NCBI GenBank assembly: GCA_022432975.1
Contig: CM039508.1
Location: forward strand, 27,394,788-27,458,787
Direction: 5' to 3'
From: Begonia masoniana
Lineage: Eukaryota > Streptophyta > Magnoliopsida > Cucurbitales > Begoniaceae
Length of the DNA stretch: 64,000 nucleotides
This document shows, one piece after another, positions 34,780-45,131 of the stretch. Position numbers and translations under genes: made by a program. The notes beneath the pieces were generated by a model. That model was not told the origin of the DNA, did not search any database, and was given only the letters and a program-made list of their open reading frames with translations. The stretch's first letter is position 1. The number at the start of each line of letters is the position of its first letter.

Positions 34780-36102
34780 ATGAAACATTTAGAGCAAACT
34801 TTGATTCTTATCCTCCTCCTATCCACCGCCATTGCCACCCCCTCTCTATCTCCTGCACCCTCTCCCACTCTTTCTCCCTCATCTTCTCCGTCCCCGATCA
34901 GAGTTTCACCGTCTCCCCCATCTTCATCTTCTTCTTCTCCTTCTTCTCCTTCTTCGTCTGCCCCTCTAGAGCCTGACCAACTGCGAGCTCTGCAATCCCT
35001 TAACATCCCGATCTCCAAAAGTCCCTGTGTTCAAACCCCTTTCTACAACTCCACCGTCTGCGACTCCTCTACCCCCTTCCGCCACCTCGTTTTCCTCCGC
35101 CTCGCCAACTGCTCTGACGACGTCGCTCTCTCCTACACCGCCCTGAAATCCCTCTCCACCCTCCGATCTCTCCAGTTTCTCGACTGCCCCATCTCCCCCA
35201 TTCGCTTCCCGCCGGATCTGGTGGCCTCTCTCCGCTCCTTCACCTGCATCAGCAGCCTCCGCCGCCTCACTGGAGTCTGGCTCGGCCGCCTCCATAACCT
35301 CACCGAGCTCTCTGTATCTAATGTCCCCGTCAATGCCTCCGGTCCTTTTGTCATACTCGGGAACATGGATATGCTCAAAGCTGTCACCATTTCAAACGCA
35401 TCTCTCAACGGTTTCGTCCCCAAACACCTCAATCTGAACCTTGCCCATATCGATTTTTCCGGCAACCAGCTCCGGGGAAAGATACCCACTTCTGTTACGC
35501 TCCTTGAAAATCTCGAGTTCCTCGATTTATCCTCGAATACTCTCGATGGTGAGATACCCATTTCAATTGGGGACCTAATTGCGCTTAGGAACTTATCGTT
35601 GGCGTCCAATTCGCTCTCTGGGTCTATTCCAGAATCATTGTCTGCGATTCCGTCGCTATCTCATCTCGATCTGAGCTCAAACCAGCTAAATGGAACGATC
35701 CCACGATTCATTTCCGAAATGAGAAACTTGAAGTTTTTAAATCTGGCAAACAACCTATTCCACGGAGTTATGCCCTTCAACGAATCGTTTATCAAGCGTT
35801 TGACTGTGTTCAAAATAGGCGGAAATGGCAATTTGTGCTACAATCATTCGACATTGTCATCAAAATTGAAGCTTGGAATTGCTCCATGTGATAAACACGG
35901 TTTGCCGGTTTCCCCTCCTCCGGCAAAGGATGATTCGTCACAGGATTCTACGAGCAGCGACTACAATGACGACGATGAAGATGATTCGAATCAGAGTCAT
36001 CACCATGGACCAAACAAGGTAGTTCTTGGAGTGGCAATTGGTCTTTCCTCCATTGTTTTTCTCATCGTTTTCTTAGTTCTACTTTCCAAGCGATGTGGTT
36101 GA
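34780..36102 (+). CDS. RLP51: Receptor-like protein with LRRs, RLP51/SNC2-like
   Basis: The only convincing host gene: 440 codons in one exon, the same layout and size as Arabidopsis RLP51. Residues 1-20 form a hydrophobic signal peptide and 21-60 a Ser/Pro-rich linker. A cysteine-bearing N-terminal cap and leucine-rich repeats run to about residue 345 ([48 protein letters not shown]), followed by a C-terminal cap ([21 protein letters not shown]). An acidic juxtamembrane stretch (about 383-406) precedes the transmembrane helix at 414-435 and a five-residue tail without kinase. The helix holds GVAIG (417-421), the GxxxG motif whose alteration activates immunity in Arabidopsis snc2-1D. The protein should sit in the plasma membrane and signal through a partner kinase. 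Assignment rests on remembered similarity; a close paralogue is possible. Confidence 0.85.
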   Translation: MKHLEQTLILILLLSTAIATPSLSPAPSPTLSPSSSPSPIRVSPSPPSSSSSSPSSPSSSAPLEPDQLRALQSLNIPISKSPCVQTPFYNSTVCDSSTPFRHLVFLRLANCSDDVALSYTALKSLSTLRSLQFLDCPISPIRFPPDLVASLRSFTCISSLRRLTGVWLGRLHNLTELSVSNVPVNASGPFVILGNMDMLKAVTISNASLNGFVPKHLNLNLAHIDFSGNQLRGKIPTSVTLLENLEFLDLSSNTLDGEIPISIGDLIALRNLSLASNSLSGSIPESLSAIPSLSHLDLSSNQLNGTIPRFISEMRNLKFLNLANNLFHGVMPFNESFIKRLTVFKIGGNGNLCYNHSTLSSKLKLGIAPCDKHGLPVSPPPAKDDSSQDSTSSDYNDDDEDDSNQSHHHGPNKVVLGVAIGLSSIVFLIVFLVLLSKRCG

Positions 36103-37461
36103 ATTCAGTCTTTAAGGTTCATCATTTTGATACTAGATTAGGAAACAAAAAATGGTTTTTTAAAACTGAGTTTGGTTTGATTATTTGTACAACCAATCAA
36201 GAAATCAGAGCTGTTAGATTAGTGATTTAGAGATGAGAAAGGATGAAGATTGAATTCTTTGCTGTTCATCATCATATCAATGCACTTATTTTACAATTTA
36301 TGTTCCAAGTTTTGCAGTTTCAGATAAATAATTAAATACTTGCAGAAAAAACTATATTGAGTATACATTTTGTGCGTGTTCTGTTACTCTCTTGGCATTT
36401 TGAATTTTTTGAGTAGGGTCAAAATGGAATACGATCTAAGATGGTAACCACAATTAAGATCCCCGTGTTTTCTTGTTGTTCTGAGATATGAGCTTCTTCT
36501 GTTGGATTGAACCCAAACATGGCAATTATGCTACCAACTTTATTCCACTCATTCTTCGCGTGTGATTTCAATTATGGTAGGCTTCATTTTGCCATTAATG
36601 ATCATGTTAAAAGTGGTGTAACATGTATTTATAATATGCATTCAAAAAATCGAGTGGGTCTTTATATTTACTACTCAACCTATAATTTGATGTCATTCCT
36701 CTCGCCCAAATAAATCAGTTCGGTGAAGCGGTCGACACCACTAAAATCACAATTAAAAACGTTTGTAAAGCTCAATTTTCAATCCCAACCGAAGGAAGAC
36801 TATACAACAACCATGTTGGATGACCTTAACAACTTGGTATTTAAGCAATAGAGTTCACCATGATAGAGAAGTAATTAATAATGGTCGATTCGGAGAACTA
36901 GTCACTTGACGTTAGAGCGGTATGCATCCTTTTTGTAAATCTAGCAAACATCATTCTACTTAACGTCGGTTGTGCTCAACGTACAAATGTATTTGAATAT
37001 TTTAAAGTAAGCAACATATGAGTTTGTTTTGATGAATTATATGTTTACATTTCAGGGTAAATAGTAAATGAAATACTAAATTATGTGGTGTTTTTAGATT
37101 CAATCATCCAACTATACAGTATTAACAAATTTAACCAATCTGTAAAGTGGCTACAAAACCTAACTCGAAAAAAGAACATTTCAGTCTGCAAAAGGATATG
37201 ACCAAATGAAGATATTAGATCTCCAACTCGAAACCAGGAGGTAAGGATTCACGAAGATTTAAGAGAACAATAAGACTTGTGAAAATGCACTGTTTCTTGA
37301 TAACAATGGAGTAGAAAAGGAGCAAGAACCTAATTCCAGACGTAAAAGGATGAATGAAAGATCATGAGTTGAACGATGAACGTGTGAATTTCGGAAATTC
37401 AAAAGTAAAGCAAGTCTGAGTAAAAGAACGGAGAACTATTCTGCAGTTTGAAGCAAGAGCA
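36103..37461. other. 3' flank of the RLP51-like gene, no gene seen
   Basis: The first 250 bp probably include the 3' untranslated region; AT-rich AATAAATAATTAAA at about 36325 could serve polyadenylation. From 37190 the sequence may be an intron or flank of the U-box fragment on the minus strand, but no further exon is recognised. Confidence 0.5.
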
Positions 37462-37829
37462 GTAAGATTTAGGTTTGATTCTCAAAGAAATTCATCATGT
37501 TATTCAAAACCCATTTCAAATTGACGCCTGTATGAATCTCAATCGAGCCAAAGTTCAATTGATACAAAGATTCGACCCAAAAAATGAGTTCAATTTCAGA
37601 AATTCTTGAAAAATGTGGTTGACAAACCCAGAAAAATTCTACCAAATCCAATCGCAAGGATTTGAAGAAAGAGCAGCGATGGAACTAAACTCACCACTCG
37701 CCACTCTCCTGAAATAGGGCACAAAAATTCGTCAGGAAGAACCACTTCTTTCCCTTTCGAATAGAACGACGTTAGTTTCTCGAATTTCAACTCCTTCCAG
37801 GCAGAAAGTGTTTTAATTGCTTTCCCGGC
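37462..37829. repeat. Direct repeat copy 1 (U-box fragment region)
   Basis: A 368-bp segment from GTAAGATTTAGG to TTTCCCGGC, repeated at 38031-38396 with only about a 2-nt difference (ACCCAGAAAAATT against ACCAGAAAATT). Confidence 0.95.
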
Positions 37830-37898
37830 TTTATCGGTTCCGTAATTGTCTTCCTCAACAATCACATCCACTAATTTCACCATCTTATTGGTGACCAA
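37695..37898 (-). pseudogene. U-box E3 ligase first-exon fragment, copy 1
   Basis: Minus-strand frame beginning at 37898 (or an internal Met a few codons on). It reads MVKLVDVIVEEDNYGTDKAG, then a helical basic stretch, then PDEFLCPISGE, the conserved start of a U-box. A good splice donor GTGAGT follows at 37694-37689. No following U-box exon is seen within the next 500 bp, so only the first exon remains. U-box proteins with this short N-terminal helix before the box (PUB9 group) are cytosolic or nuclear ubiquitin ligases. The rest of the gene may be elsewhere. Confidence 0.55.
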
Positions 37899-38030
37899 AA
37901 TATTAGTTTAAAACGCTGAGAATGCAGAGTTTCGTATTTTAATTGATGAAAAAAAATTGTTAAATGTTTTAATTGAAAAAAATTCCATAATTCAATGGTT
38001 GATTTCATCTTTATCCTATATATTTATTAC

Positions 38031-38396
38031 GTAAGATTTAGGTTTGATTCTCAAAGAAATTCATCATGTTATTCAAAACCCATTTCAAATTGACGCCTGT
38101 ATGAATCTCAATCGAGCCAAAGTTCAATTGATACAAAGATTCGACCCAAAAAATGAGTTCAATTTCAGAAATTCTTGAAAAATGTGGTTGACAAACCAGA
38201 AAATTCTACCAAATCCAATCGCAAGGATTTGAAGAAAGAGCAGCGATGGAACTAAACTCACCACTCGCCACTCTCCTGAAATAGGGCACAAAAATTCGTC
38301 AGGAAGAACCACTTCTTTCCCTTTCGAATAGAACGACGTTAGTTTCTCGAATTTCAACTCCTTCCAGGCAGAAAGTGTTTTAATTGCTTTCCCGGC
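38031..38396. repeat. Direct repeat copy 2, joined to pararetroviral sequence
   Basis: A near-perfect copy of 37462-37829. The match stops at 38396 in the middle of the exon and the sequence switches to ATATATATATAGAAG, which leads into the pararetrovirus. Confidence 0.95.
38262..38396 (-). pseudogene. U-box first-exon fragment, copy 2 (truncated)
   Basis: Contains the C-terminal part of the same exon (KAIKTLSAWKELKFEKL to PDEFLCPISGE and donor GTGAGT) but lacks the start codon and first 20 or so codons, which are replaced by foreign sequence. A copy of a host gene fragment at a virus junction; not functional by itself. Confidence 0.6.
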
Positions 38397-38590
38397 ATAT
38401 ATATATAGAAGAGGAGAAGAAATAAAATTAATCTTCACTTTAACTACAGAAGGAGTAGAAGTAGAGATAAATAAAAGAAATTATATTCACAAGAGTTATA
38501 AACTTACAAGTCGCGGAAGATACAAACCGAGAGAGTTTTTCAGATGAGAAGGCAAACTCTAAAAACTTGAGCAGAAATGAAAACTAAGAC

Positions 38591-38640
38591 TCCTTTATAT
38601 AGAGGAGGAGCTTACAAACAAACAAACTAAATAAACGTCA
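38591..38640 (-). promoter_or_regulatory. Pararetroviral RNA promoter: TATA box and TGACG element
   Basis: On the minus strand CTATATAAAGGA (38602-38591) forms a strong TATA box. A TGACG motif (38640-38636), the core of as-1-type elements known from the CaMV 35S promoter, lies about 35 bp upstream. The position between the last ORF and the genome break is right for the pregenomic RNA promoter. Transcription would start near 38570 and run into the U-box fragment copy. Confidence 0.65.
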
Positions 38641-38676
38641 TTGCTTACGTACTAAAGCAATCACTTAAAGTAAGCA

Positions 38677-38952
38677 CTAGCTGGTGGAGCTAGTGGATGT
38701 ACTATTAGTGCTAGTGGAAGCACTATTTGAATTAGTGGATGGGTCCACTATTTTTGGAAATGTCTGGCACCAGGCTGACTTTGGAAACGGTGGAAACTCA
38801 TGAGCTGGATTCCACTCTAACCACTTAGTAGCTTCAATTTTACCACGAGAATCTTCGGGTAATTGAACATTATTTCGTAAAGTCCATTCAGAAGGAGGTC
38901 TTGGAATAGGACTGAGGAATCTCTGACGGAATGTCCTTTGATCACCTGTCAT
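38677..38952 (-). CDS. Pararetroviral ORF 4, unknown function
   Basis: 91 codons. Starts directly at the stop of the preceding ORF (TAAATG). The first 70 residues are Pro/Trp-containing (PIPRPPSEWTLRNN, WLEWNPAHEFPPFPKSAW) and the end is a Ser/Thr/Asn run. No family is recognised. It is the last ORF before the promoter region. Its openness and tight coupling argue that it belonged to the virus rather than being a chance frame, but no homologue is known to me. Confidence 0.5.
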   Translation of the reverse strand: MTGDQRTFRQRFLSPIPRPPSEWTLRNNVQLPEDSRGKIEATKWLEWNPAHEFPPFPKSAWCQTFPKIVDPSTNSNSASTSTNSTSTSSTS

Positions 38953-39429
38953 TTATTGACGGTTTCCTGCAGAAATTTGTAGGTGAACCCATGATTCATA
39001 ATATTCAGGGGTCCAATTAGCACGACGCCATTGGTCACATTTGTGTTCAGCATACTCATAATGACTTTTGTTATGCTTTTTGCACCACTTATTTCTCTTT
39101 TTCTTCCATTTTTTGTATTTCTTGAGGCTAGTAGCAACCTCATCTTTAATTTGTTGTAAAGCTTCTTGAACAACTCTGTTTTGAAGTCGGAGATGTCTAG
39201 GCGCCAAAGGCCAAGGTCTCCATCTTAGAATACGATCAACAGGTCTTAGAGGCACTCTGTCTCGTTTATGATATTTGGAAATGGGATATTCTCGTCCCCA
39301 AGGAATTCGAAAAGCAAGAGCATCAGCACGCTCTTGTTGGAGAATGGCTGCTTCCCAGGCATCATTCCAAGGATCAGCTTCAATTTGCATATTTTCTATA
39401 ATGGCTTGCTCGGCATCCCAGTGAGCCAT
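38953..39429 (-). CDS. Pararetroviral ORF 3, unknown basic protein
   Basis: 158 codons, beginning immediately after the stop of ORF 2 (TAGATG) and followed by ORF 4 through TAAATG. The N-terminal half is Trp/Ala/Glu-rich (WNDAWEAAILQQERADALAF). The middle is Arg/Pro-rich (RDRVPLRPVDRILRWRPWPL), and a Lys-rich helix (KKYKKWKKKRNKWCKKHNKS) suggests nucleic-acid binding or a nuclear signal. I do not recognise a family. Coupled stop/start arrangement suggests translation by reinitiation after ORF 2. Confidence 0.55.
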   Translation of the reverse strand: MAHWDAEQAIIENMQIEADPWNDAWEAAILQQERADALAFRIPWGREYPISKYHKRDRVPLRPVDRILRWRPWPLAPRHLRLQNRVVQEALQQIKDEVATSLKKYKKWKKKRNKWCKKHNKSHYEYAEHKCDQWRRANWTPEYYESWVHLQISAGNRQ

Positions 39430-40749
39430 CTATAGAATCTTCTTCTTTCCTTTAGTAAGTGAATATCGATATTGGGAACAATCGATAAGAGAATTAAAAA
39501 GATCATCTTCAGTTGGAATAATATCCTCGGGATTTTGAGATTCGCCGGGTAACACCTGAAGGCGATGTGATCCTGAATGCATAGAGAAATCAGAATCAGA
39601 GTTAGAAAGATCTTCGTCTTCGTCATCAGAATCATCAAACATTTGGTGTTTTAAAGACTCCAAAAGTTTAATGTGACGTTCCTCTTTGGATAATGTTGGA
39701 AACTGTGATTTGATATTTCTGCGCATTTGTTTTACTGTATGCACAGACTCTTTGTGTGATTGGTTGGAAATGTTGGTAGCAACTTTTGCTTTATTGACTT
39801 TAATAGCTTCAACAATTTTGGAAAAGCATTGATCCGTGTCATATCGGGACCACCATTTGACAAAAAAGTTCCTTTGTAGCTCAGGGATATCCAGATGATC
39901 TGTATCCAACTCGAGATTCCATTGCCAAATCCAATTGATCTGGAATTCGGTAAAGAACCATAACAGAGCTTTGCCTTTGAACATAAATCTTTTATCTTGG
40001 AAATCAGGATGGGTATCAAACCATGGTTGGAATTGATCTTGAATCTTTTTTGGTAAAATAGCAAACTCAGGAGAGTGATTTTGCCACCAGTGTAAAAACC
40101 AGTTGGGAAATTGATCTTCGGTTTTGAGAATCTCTGGATTCATAGTAAAAAACCATGAATGATTTCTCTTGGAATTTTGGTAGTAAAACACATGAGACCA
40201 AGCCTGAACATAGTCCCAATAGTTGTATGTTTGAGAACTGTTTTTGGTAGATGTAGTTCTTGGGTTGAAAACATTCAAACCCCATTCCTGCGGATGAATG
40301 ACTCTGATAATGTAACACTTGGAATGAGTCATTGTACTTTTGATATTTCCCTCTTCAACATAATTATGCTGGATTTGGACAGAATTTGTATCGAGCAGAA
40401 TTGCTTCGTAGTAAAATCGAAGTTTTCCCTCGATAATTAGATAATGCTGGCTTCCCATATATCTCTCTTTGAAAAACCAAGCATCTTTGTGATTGAGAAC
40501 TATATCTCTATTGGAAAGCGTGAGTAACGACTCAGCCACTGATTTTTTGATAAGAGGGGGTCCACTCTCAAGCAGGACCTCTTTTGCAGTTTTCTTTGAA
40601 GGTTCCTTATCCGGTTGCGCGGATGAGGTTTCCCCTAAAGTGGGAAATTCTTTTTGAAAATTAGTATTGGAAATACGATGGGTATTGGGAAGACCAATAC
40701 CTCGACCGCGAGGTCTCCCTCGAGGCCTACCCCTCACTGGGGTGAACAT
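39430..40749 (-). CDS. Pararetroviral ORF 2, unknown function
   Basis: 439 codons, open throughout. It overlaps the end of the polymerase ORF by 23 nt and ends one base before ORF 3. The N-terminus carries an Arg/Gly-Pro patch (RGRPRGRPRGRG). The centre is aromatic-rich (WFFTMNPEI, NWFLHWWQNHSPEFA, WFFTEFQINWIWQW), and the end is acidic (DDSDDEDEDLSNSDSD). A second ORF of similar size after the polymerase is described for florendoviruses, with no known role; a translation transactivator-like or particle-associated role is only a guess. Confidence 0.65.
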   Translation of the reverse strand: MFTPVRGRPRGRPRGRGIGLPNTHRISNTNFQKEFPTLGETSSAQPDKEPSKKTAKEVLLESGPPLIKKSVAESLLTLSNRDIVLNHKDAWFFKERYMGSQHYLIIEGKLRFYYEAILLDTNSVQIQHNYVEEGNIKSTMTHSKCYIIRVIHPQEWGLNVFNPRTTSTKNSSQTYNYWDYVQAWSHVFYYQNSKRNHSWFFTMNPEILKTEDQFPNWFLHWWQNHSPEFAILPKKIQDQFQPWFDTHPDFQDKRFMFKGKALLWFFTEFQINWIWQWNLELDTDHLDIPELQRNFFVKWWSRYDTDQCFSKIVEAIKVNKAKVATNISNQSHKESVHTVKQMRRNIKSQFPTLSKEERHIKLLESLKHQMFDDSDDEDEDLSNSDSDFSMHSGSHRLQVLPGESQNPEDIIPTEDDLFNSLIDCSQYRYSLTKGKKKIL

Positions 40750-43558
40750 CCTGCAAAAATTCTCTGGTTAGAAAGTCAGGCAGAGAATTATCAATACCTT
40801 TGATATATTCGATATTAAAATCGAAAGCAGATAACTCTGATTGCCATCTGGCAAAAATCTGTTTGGAAACTAAATGTTTAACATCTTTTGTTAAAATCTG
40901 TTTGGCAGAAGAACAATCAACTCTTAAAACAAAATGTTTATTGAGTAAATCATCTTGAAATTTTGTAATACATTTGACTATTGATAAAACTTCTTTTTTG
41001 ACAGTAGAATAATTTTGTTGAACTGGTTTCCAAGCACCAGAAGTAAATCGTACCAGTTCTTCTTTGGAAGTAATAGGATTTAATTGTTTTAGAATACCTC
41101 CATAACCTTTATCAGAGGCATCTGTTTCGACAATTTTTTCCCATTCGGAATTTGAAAGTGCTAAACACGGAAGTGTTTGAGCTTTTATCTTTACCTTTTG
41201 AACTGCTGCAGTATGGACAGGGGTCCATGGTGAAGGATTTTTTCTTAATCTTTGATAGAGAATTGCAGTATCCTGGGCTAAATTTGGATAGAAATCACCC
41301 AGATAATTTAGACTGCCTAAAAATCTTTGCAATTGTTTTTTGTCAGTAATTTCATCAGGAAATTTAGAAGCAAATTCAATACTTCTTTGTATTGGAATTA
41401 TGGTACCTTGATGCACATTATGACCAAGGAATCTTACTGTAGTTTGAAAAAGTTTGAGTTTAGGAGCTGAGACAACTAAACCATTTGTTTTCATAGCATC
41501 TTTAATAATTCTCAGATGTCTGAAATGTTGGTCAATTGAGTTGGAAAATACCAATATATCATCGATGTAGACAATACAAAATTTGGAATATTTGGAAAAT
41601 ATATCATTCATGATATGTTGGAATTCAGAAGGGGCATTTTTGAGACCAAATGGCATTACATTCCATTCGTAATGACCAAAGGGAACTACAAAAGCAGTTT
41701 TGTAACGGTCTTCTTTGGCAATTTGAATTTGCCAGTAACCAGATTTGAGATCAAATTTGGAAAAGATTAGAGCAGATTGTAATCTGTCTAACAAATCTTT
41801 TTTGTTTGTAATTGGATATCGTATCCATTGGAGAACATTATTCAAGGGTTTGTAATTGATTACAAGACGAGGAACTCCTCGTTCTTTCTCAGCATTTTTA
41901 TTGACATAAAAAGCTGTGCAACTCCAAGGAGATTGGCTGGGCTGAATTAGCTTTTTCGCTAATAAACTTTGAATTTGTTCTTGGCATAATTTGAGATATT
42001 CCTGTTTCATTTGACTAGGTCTAGCCTTTGTAGGAATAAGATTTTCATCAAAGTTTGGAATATATGGCAAAGAAACAATATGTCGTTTTCTTTCCCAGAA
42101 AGCATTTGGAACAGTATGACAAACTTCAGTTTGAAATTGATTTGCAATAACCCGGATTTTTGAAGAAATTTGAAGATCTTTTAATTGTTCTTCAATTTTG
42201 AAAGAGTTAATTTCTGATTTGAGAAAATTCAATTGCTGAATTTTAATTTGAGAAAAGGTTTTTAATTCATTTATTATCTTAACCACAGGGTCAGATACAA
42301 ATGGATAAAGAACTTGGGTATTTTGGACAGTAGCCATAATGCCATTTTCATTGATAGTGATTGGCATTATCTGTTGGAGAAAAGGATTCCCTAGAATCAC
42401 TTTGTGATTTAGATCTTTGACAAGAAGAAAAGTTGTTGGTAAACAACTTTGTTCATTGCAAATAGTTACATTGGATAATTTGAATTTGACAAAAAGTTTA
42501 CTGCTACCTGCAGTAATCAAAGTTTGAGAAGTTTTTTCGAAATACTTGGTAGGAATGAATCCTTCTTGGATACAATTGACGTCTGCTCCACTATCCACAA
42601 GAGCAGTGATATTGGAAATTTGGTATTCCTTTTGAATTAGTAAAGAAATCTCAACATACCATTTCTGACTTAGAATATGGCTAATATGATTGAGAGTGTC
42701 GGATTGGAAAGGAATAGAATTATTAACTTCATCAGAATGTGAAATTGAATCTTCTAATTGGCTGATTTTGGCATCAGAAATTAATTGATTATTTCTGAGA
42801 ATTTTGATTTCTTCTTTAAGATGATTGACTTCTTTTTGTAAATCTTGGAGAGTAACAGGAGTAATTTTTTGCCTCTGATCTATCCTAGAAAAGACTTCCT
42901 GCATAGTATAATATCTTGGTTTGAGAATAGACTCAGGAACAGTCTGTTCATTTGAAACTGGTTGGGACTGATTGATCAATTGGGAAACAATTTTCATCCT
43001 TAAATTAGGATCAGGAATTTGATCAATGTTTTTTAGAATATCCTCTTGTACTTGTGAAAGCACATTAATTGATAATTTGGAAATTTGATTGCAACATTTG
43101 TTGATGCAATGTTTTTCGGAAGATGATGATGAGGATATATCATCATGACTTGGAAAACTTTCTTCTGAATCAGAAGATTGTAAAAAGAGTTTTGAAAGTT
43201 GATTTCGGGTTTGTTCATCATGAACTAACTCGTTTAATTTTTTAGATTTGAAACATTTGTTTGCATAATGTCCAATTTGTCCACATTTGAAACATTTAAT
43301 TTTGGACTTATGAGTTTTTTGGGGTTTTCTTTTCTTTTTTGGAAAGAGAGGTGTAGGAATGTTTGACCATTCTTTAGCCTTGGCTTTTCTCTTGGCCTTT
43401 TGATAAGTTTTATAATTTTGAGATTTATGATGTTTGGTTTTATCCTTGATTCTTTTAGGATATTGAATTGGCATATCAAAAGCAAATTGTTGACAGAATT
43501 CTCCTATCTCTTGTTTGCCTGTGATATTTTGTTTCTTGATTTGATATTGCAACTTCAT
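40727..43558 (-). CDS. Pararetroviral CCHC-protease-RT-RNase H polyprotein (downstream part)
   Basis: 943 open codons. Domains in order: basic region; nucleocapsid knuckle CFKCGQIGHYANKC at 89-102; Ser-rich acidic stretch (about 137-147); coiled-coil segment near 240-270; aspartic protease with DSGA at 322-325 and ILGNPFL at 388-394; reverse transcriptase with FDLKSGYWQ near 602 and catalytic YIDD at 664-667; RNase H starting ETDASDKGYGG at about 811 and extending to the C-terminus. It would copy pregenomic RNA into DNA in the cytoplasm. The frame continues upstream of this Met into the coat region but is cut by a TAG at 43720-43718. No integrase is present, which separates it from Ty3/Gypsy pol. 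Confidence 0.9.
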   Translation of the reverse strand: MKLQYQIKKQNITGKQEIGEFCQQFAFDMPIQYPKRIKDKTKHHKSQNYKTYQKAKRKAKAKEWSNIPTPLFPKKKRKPQKTHKSKIKCFKCGQIGHYANKCFKSKKLNELVHDEQTRNQLSKLFLQSSDSEESFPSHDDISSSSSSEKHCINKCCNQISKLSINVLSQVQEDILKNIDQIPDPNLRMKIVSQLINQSQPVSNEQTVPESILKPRYYTMQEVFSRIDQRQKITPVTLQDLQKEVNHLKEEIKILRNNQLISDAKISQLEDSISHSDEVNNSIPFQSDTLNHISHILSQKWYVEISLLIQKEYQISNITALVDSGADVNCIQEGFIPTKYFEKTSQTLITAGSSKLFVKFKLSNVTICNEQSCLPTTFLLVKDLNHKVILGNPFLQQIMPITINENGIMATVQNTQVLYPFVSDPVVKIINELKTFSQIKIQQLNFLKSEINSFKIEEQLKDLQISSKIRVIANQFQTEVCHTVPNAFWERKRHIVSLPYIPNFDENLIPTKARPSQMKQEYLKLCQEQIQSLLAKKLIQPSQSPWSCTAFYVNKNAEKERGVPRLVINYKPLNNVLQWIRYPITNKKDLLDRLQSALIFSKFDLKSGYWQIQIAKEDRYKTAFVVPFGHYEWNVMPFGLKNAPSEFQHIMNDIFSKYSKFCIVYIDDILVFSNSIDQHFRHLRIIKDAMKTNGLVVSAPKLKLFQTTVRFLGHNVHQGTIIPIQRSIEFASKFPDEITDKKQLQRFLGSLNYLGDFYPNLAQDTAILYQRLRKNPSPWTPVHTAAVQKVKIKAQTLPCLALSNSEWEKIVETDASDKGYGGILKQLNPITSKEELVRFTSGAWKPVQQNYSTVKKEVLSIVKCITKFQDDLLNKHFVLRVDCSSAKQILTKDVKHLVSKQIFARWQSELSAFDFNIEYIKGIDNSLPDFLTREFLQDVHPSEG

Positions 43559-43717
43559 GTCATTACATAATTTGATTCCTGTTTGGAGACAAATACTAAC
43601 AAGATGGCCATAGGTTAAATTATTCCAGGGAATATTGTGACCATTTTGGGTAGTACTTAAAGCTTGTTTGACACGTTCGGCAAATTGAGGAGGTAATCCC
43701 TCAATAAATTTGGATTT

Positions 43718-45131
43718 CTAATAAGGAGCATTTGCATCAGGTCTTTGGAAGACTTTGGTAATGAAAACATCTTTATACCAACGAAAATTGGTTAAAGCTC
43801 CACATTTGAGATTTTGTAATAATTCGGTGCCTCGTTCCAAACGCTGGTCAACCGAACCAACAAAATAGTAGATGATGGATTGGATGAGTGTATAAACACT
43901 ATCTTGTTGAGGTTGGGAAGTAGATGGCTGTTCAATTTTAACAGCATTGAGAATTTCTTCTCTTTGAACTTGAGTGAGAATGTTATCCCACCAACCTTTG
44001 AGACTGCCAATGAAACCACTAATGATAAAAATGGCAATATCTTTGTCAGTGTTATGTGATGCACGACAAATACTGGCATACATCATCATTTTGTGAAGTA
44101 CCTCGTAAATTTGATATTCAGATAAACCATCTATGTTCCATTCATAAATAGTTTTGGCTGAATAGGCAGTTTGACTTTTGAAGAAATTTTCTTCCCAAAG
44201 CATATCGGGAGGAGTTGGTCTTGGATAATAGACACGACGGAAAGTATCTCCACCTAAATTGTCTTTGTATTTGATACGATTTAGGGATAAATTTTGGACA
44301 TTAAATGAAGAGGTGTCTAACAAAGGTTCTTCATACTTTGGAAAAGTAATTTGCATGTGGTGAATTTCTTCAAGATCAGAATCAGTACTAGACTCACTGG
44401 AATTTGAATGAAACTTATCAGAAAATTCAACATATTTGGTAATGGGAGATAAGTTAACAGATTTTAATCTTTTAACTAATTCATCCATAAATTCGTTGTC
44501 CTTATTTGGATTTTTGAAATTGAAATTTGACAAGAATATAGGAGGCTTTAGATCAGGTTGACTAATTGCTAAAGCTTTGGAAGTGGATGCTTCTTTAGAA
44601 TCCTGTGATTTGGGAAGTTCTTTTGGAATTTCTTTTTGTAGTTTATCCAATTGTTTCTCAATCCTTTGAAGTTGGTTGCCAACTGTGTTGAGATTTATAT
44701 TTGTATAATTCAGTTGTTTATGAATGGTGGATTCGATAATGACCTCTTTGTCTTTGGAAGAAGTATCTACTAAAGGGATTGCTTCAATAGTAGAACTTTT
44801 ATCTTGGCTTAGTAACTGAATAGGTTCGAAAGGGGGATGAACTGACTTAACATCTCCTGTTTTAGTATGCCAATTGATTAGAAAACTGTCATATTGATCT
44901 AAGACATCAATAGACGAAGTGTAATTTGGAATATAGTACTCCCAGTACCACTTTGGAAAGAACATAAATGTTTGTTCTTTTTGAAGATAAGAGTAAAATT
45001 GCTCTTTGAGGATTTGGAAAGGATTCCCAGCATGCTGGTGATGAATCCATTTTCGAAATAAAGAATGGGAAAGGCTTTTGGTACTCTTCATTAACAATAT
45101 CCCGAATTAAAGATCCTGGAGAGAAATCCAT
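43718..45131 (-). pseudogene. Pararetroviral coat protein region, broken
   Basis: The ATG at 45131 overlaps the movement-protein stop (TAATG). The start lies in one frame (MDFSPGSLIRDIVNEEYQ), and from about 45060 the continuation is in the next frame (open 45097-43718), so a frameshift lies between them. The protein shows a predicted coiled coil (VGNQLQRIEKQLDKLQKEI), an acidic Ser-rich part (SSESSTDSDLEE) and a capsid-like domain (IFIISGFIGSLKGWWDNILT). The frame ends at a TAG 160 bp before the polymerase Met while staying in register with it, so coat and polymerase were probably one polyprotein. A readthrough role for the TAG is possible but untested. Confidence 0.75.

Noticed and set aside
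34755..35609. Antisense frames over the RLP51-like gene
   Set aside because: Shadows of the Ser/Pro-rich and LRR coding sequence.
40727..43558. Ty3/Gypsy pol
   Set aside because: No integrase follows RNase H, no LTRs flank it, and movement/coat-type ORFs lie upstream.
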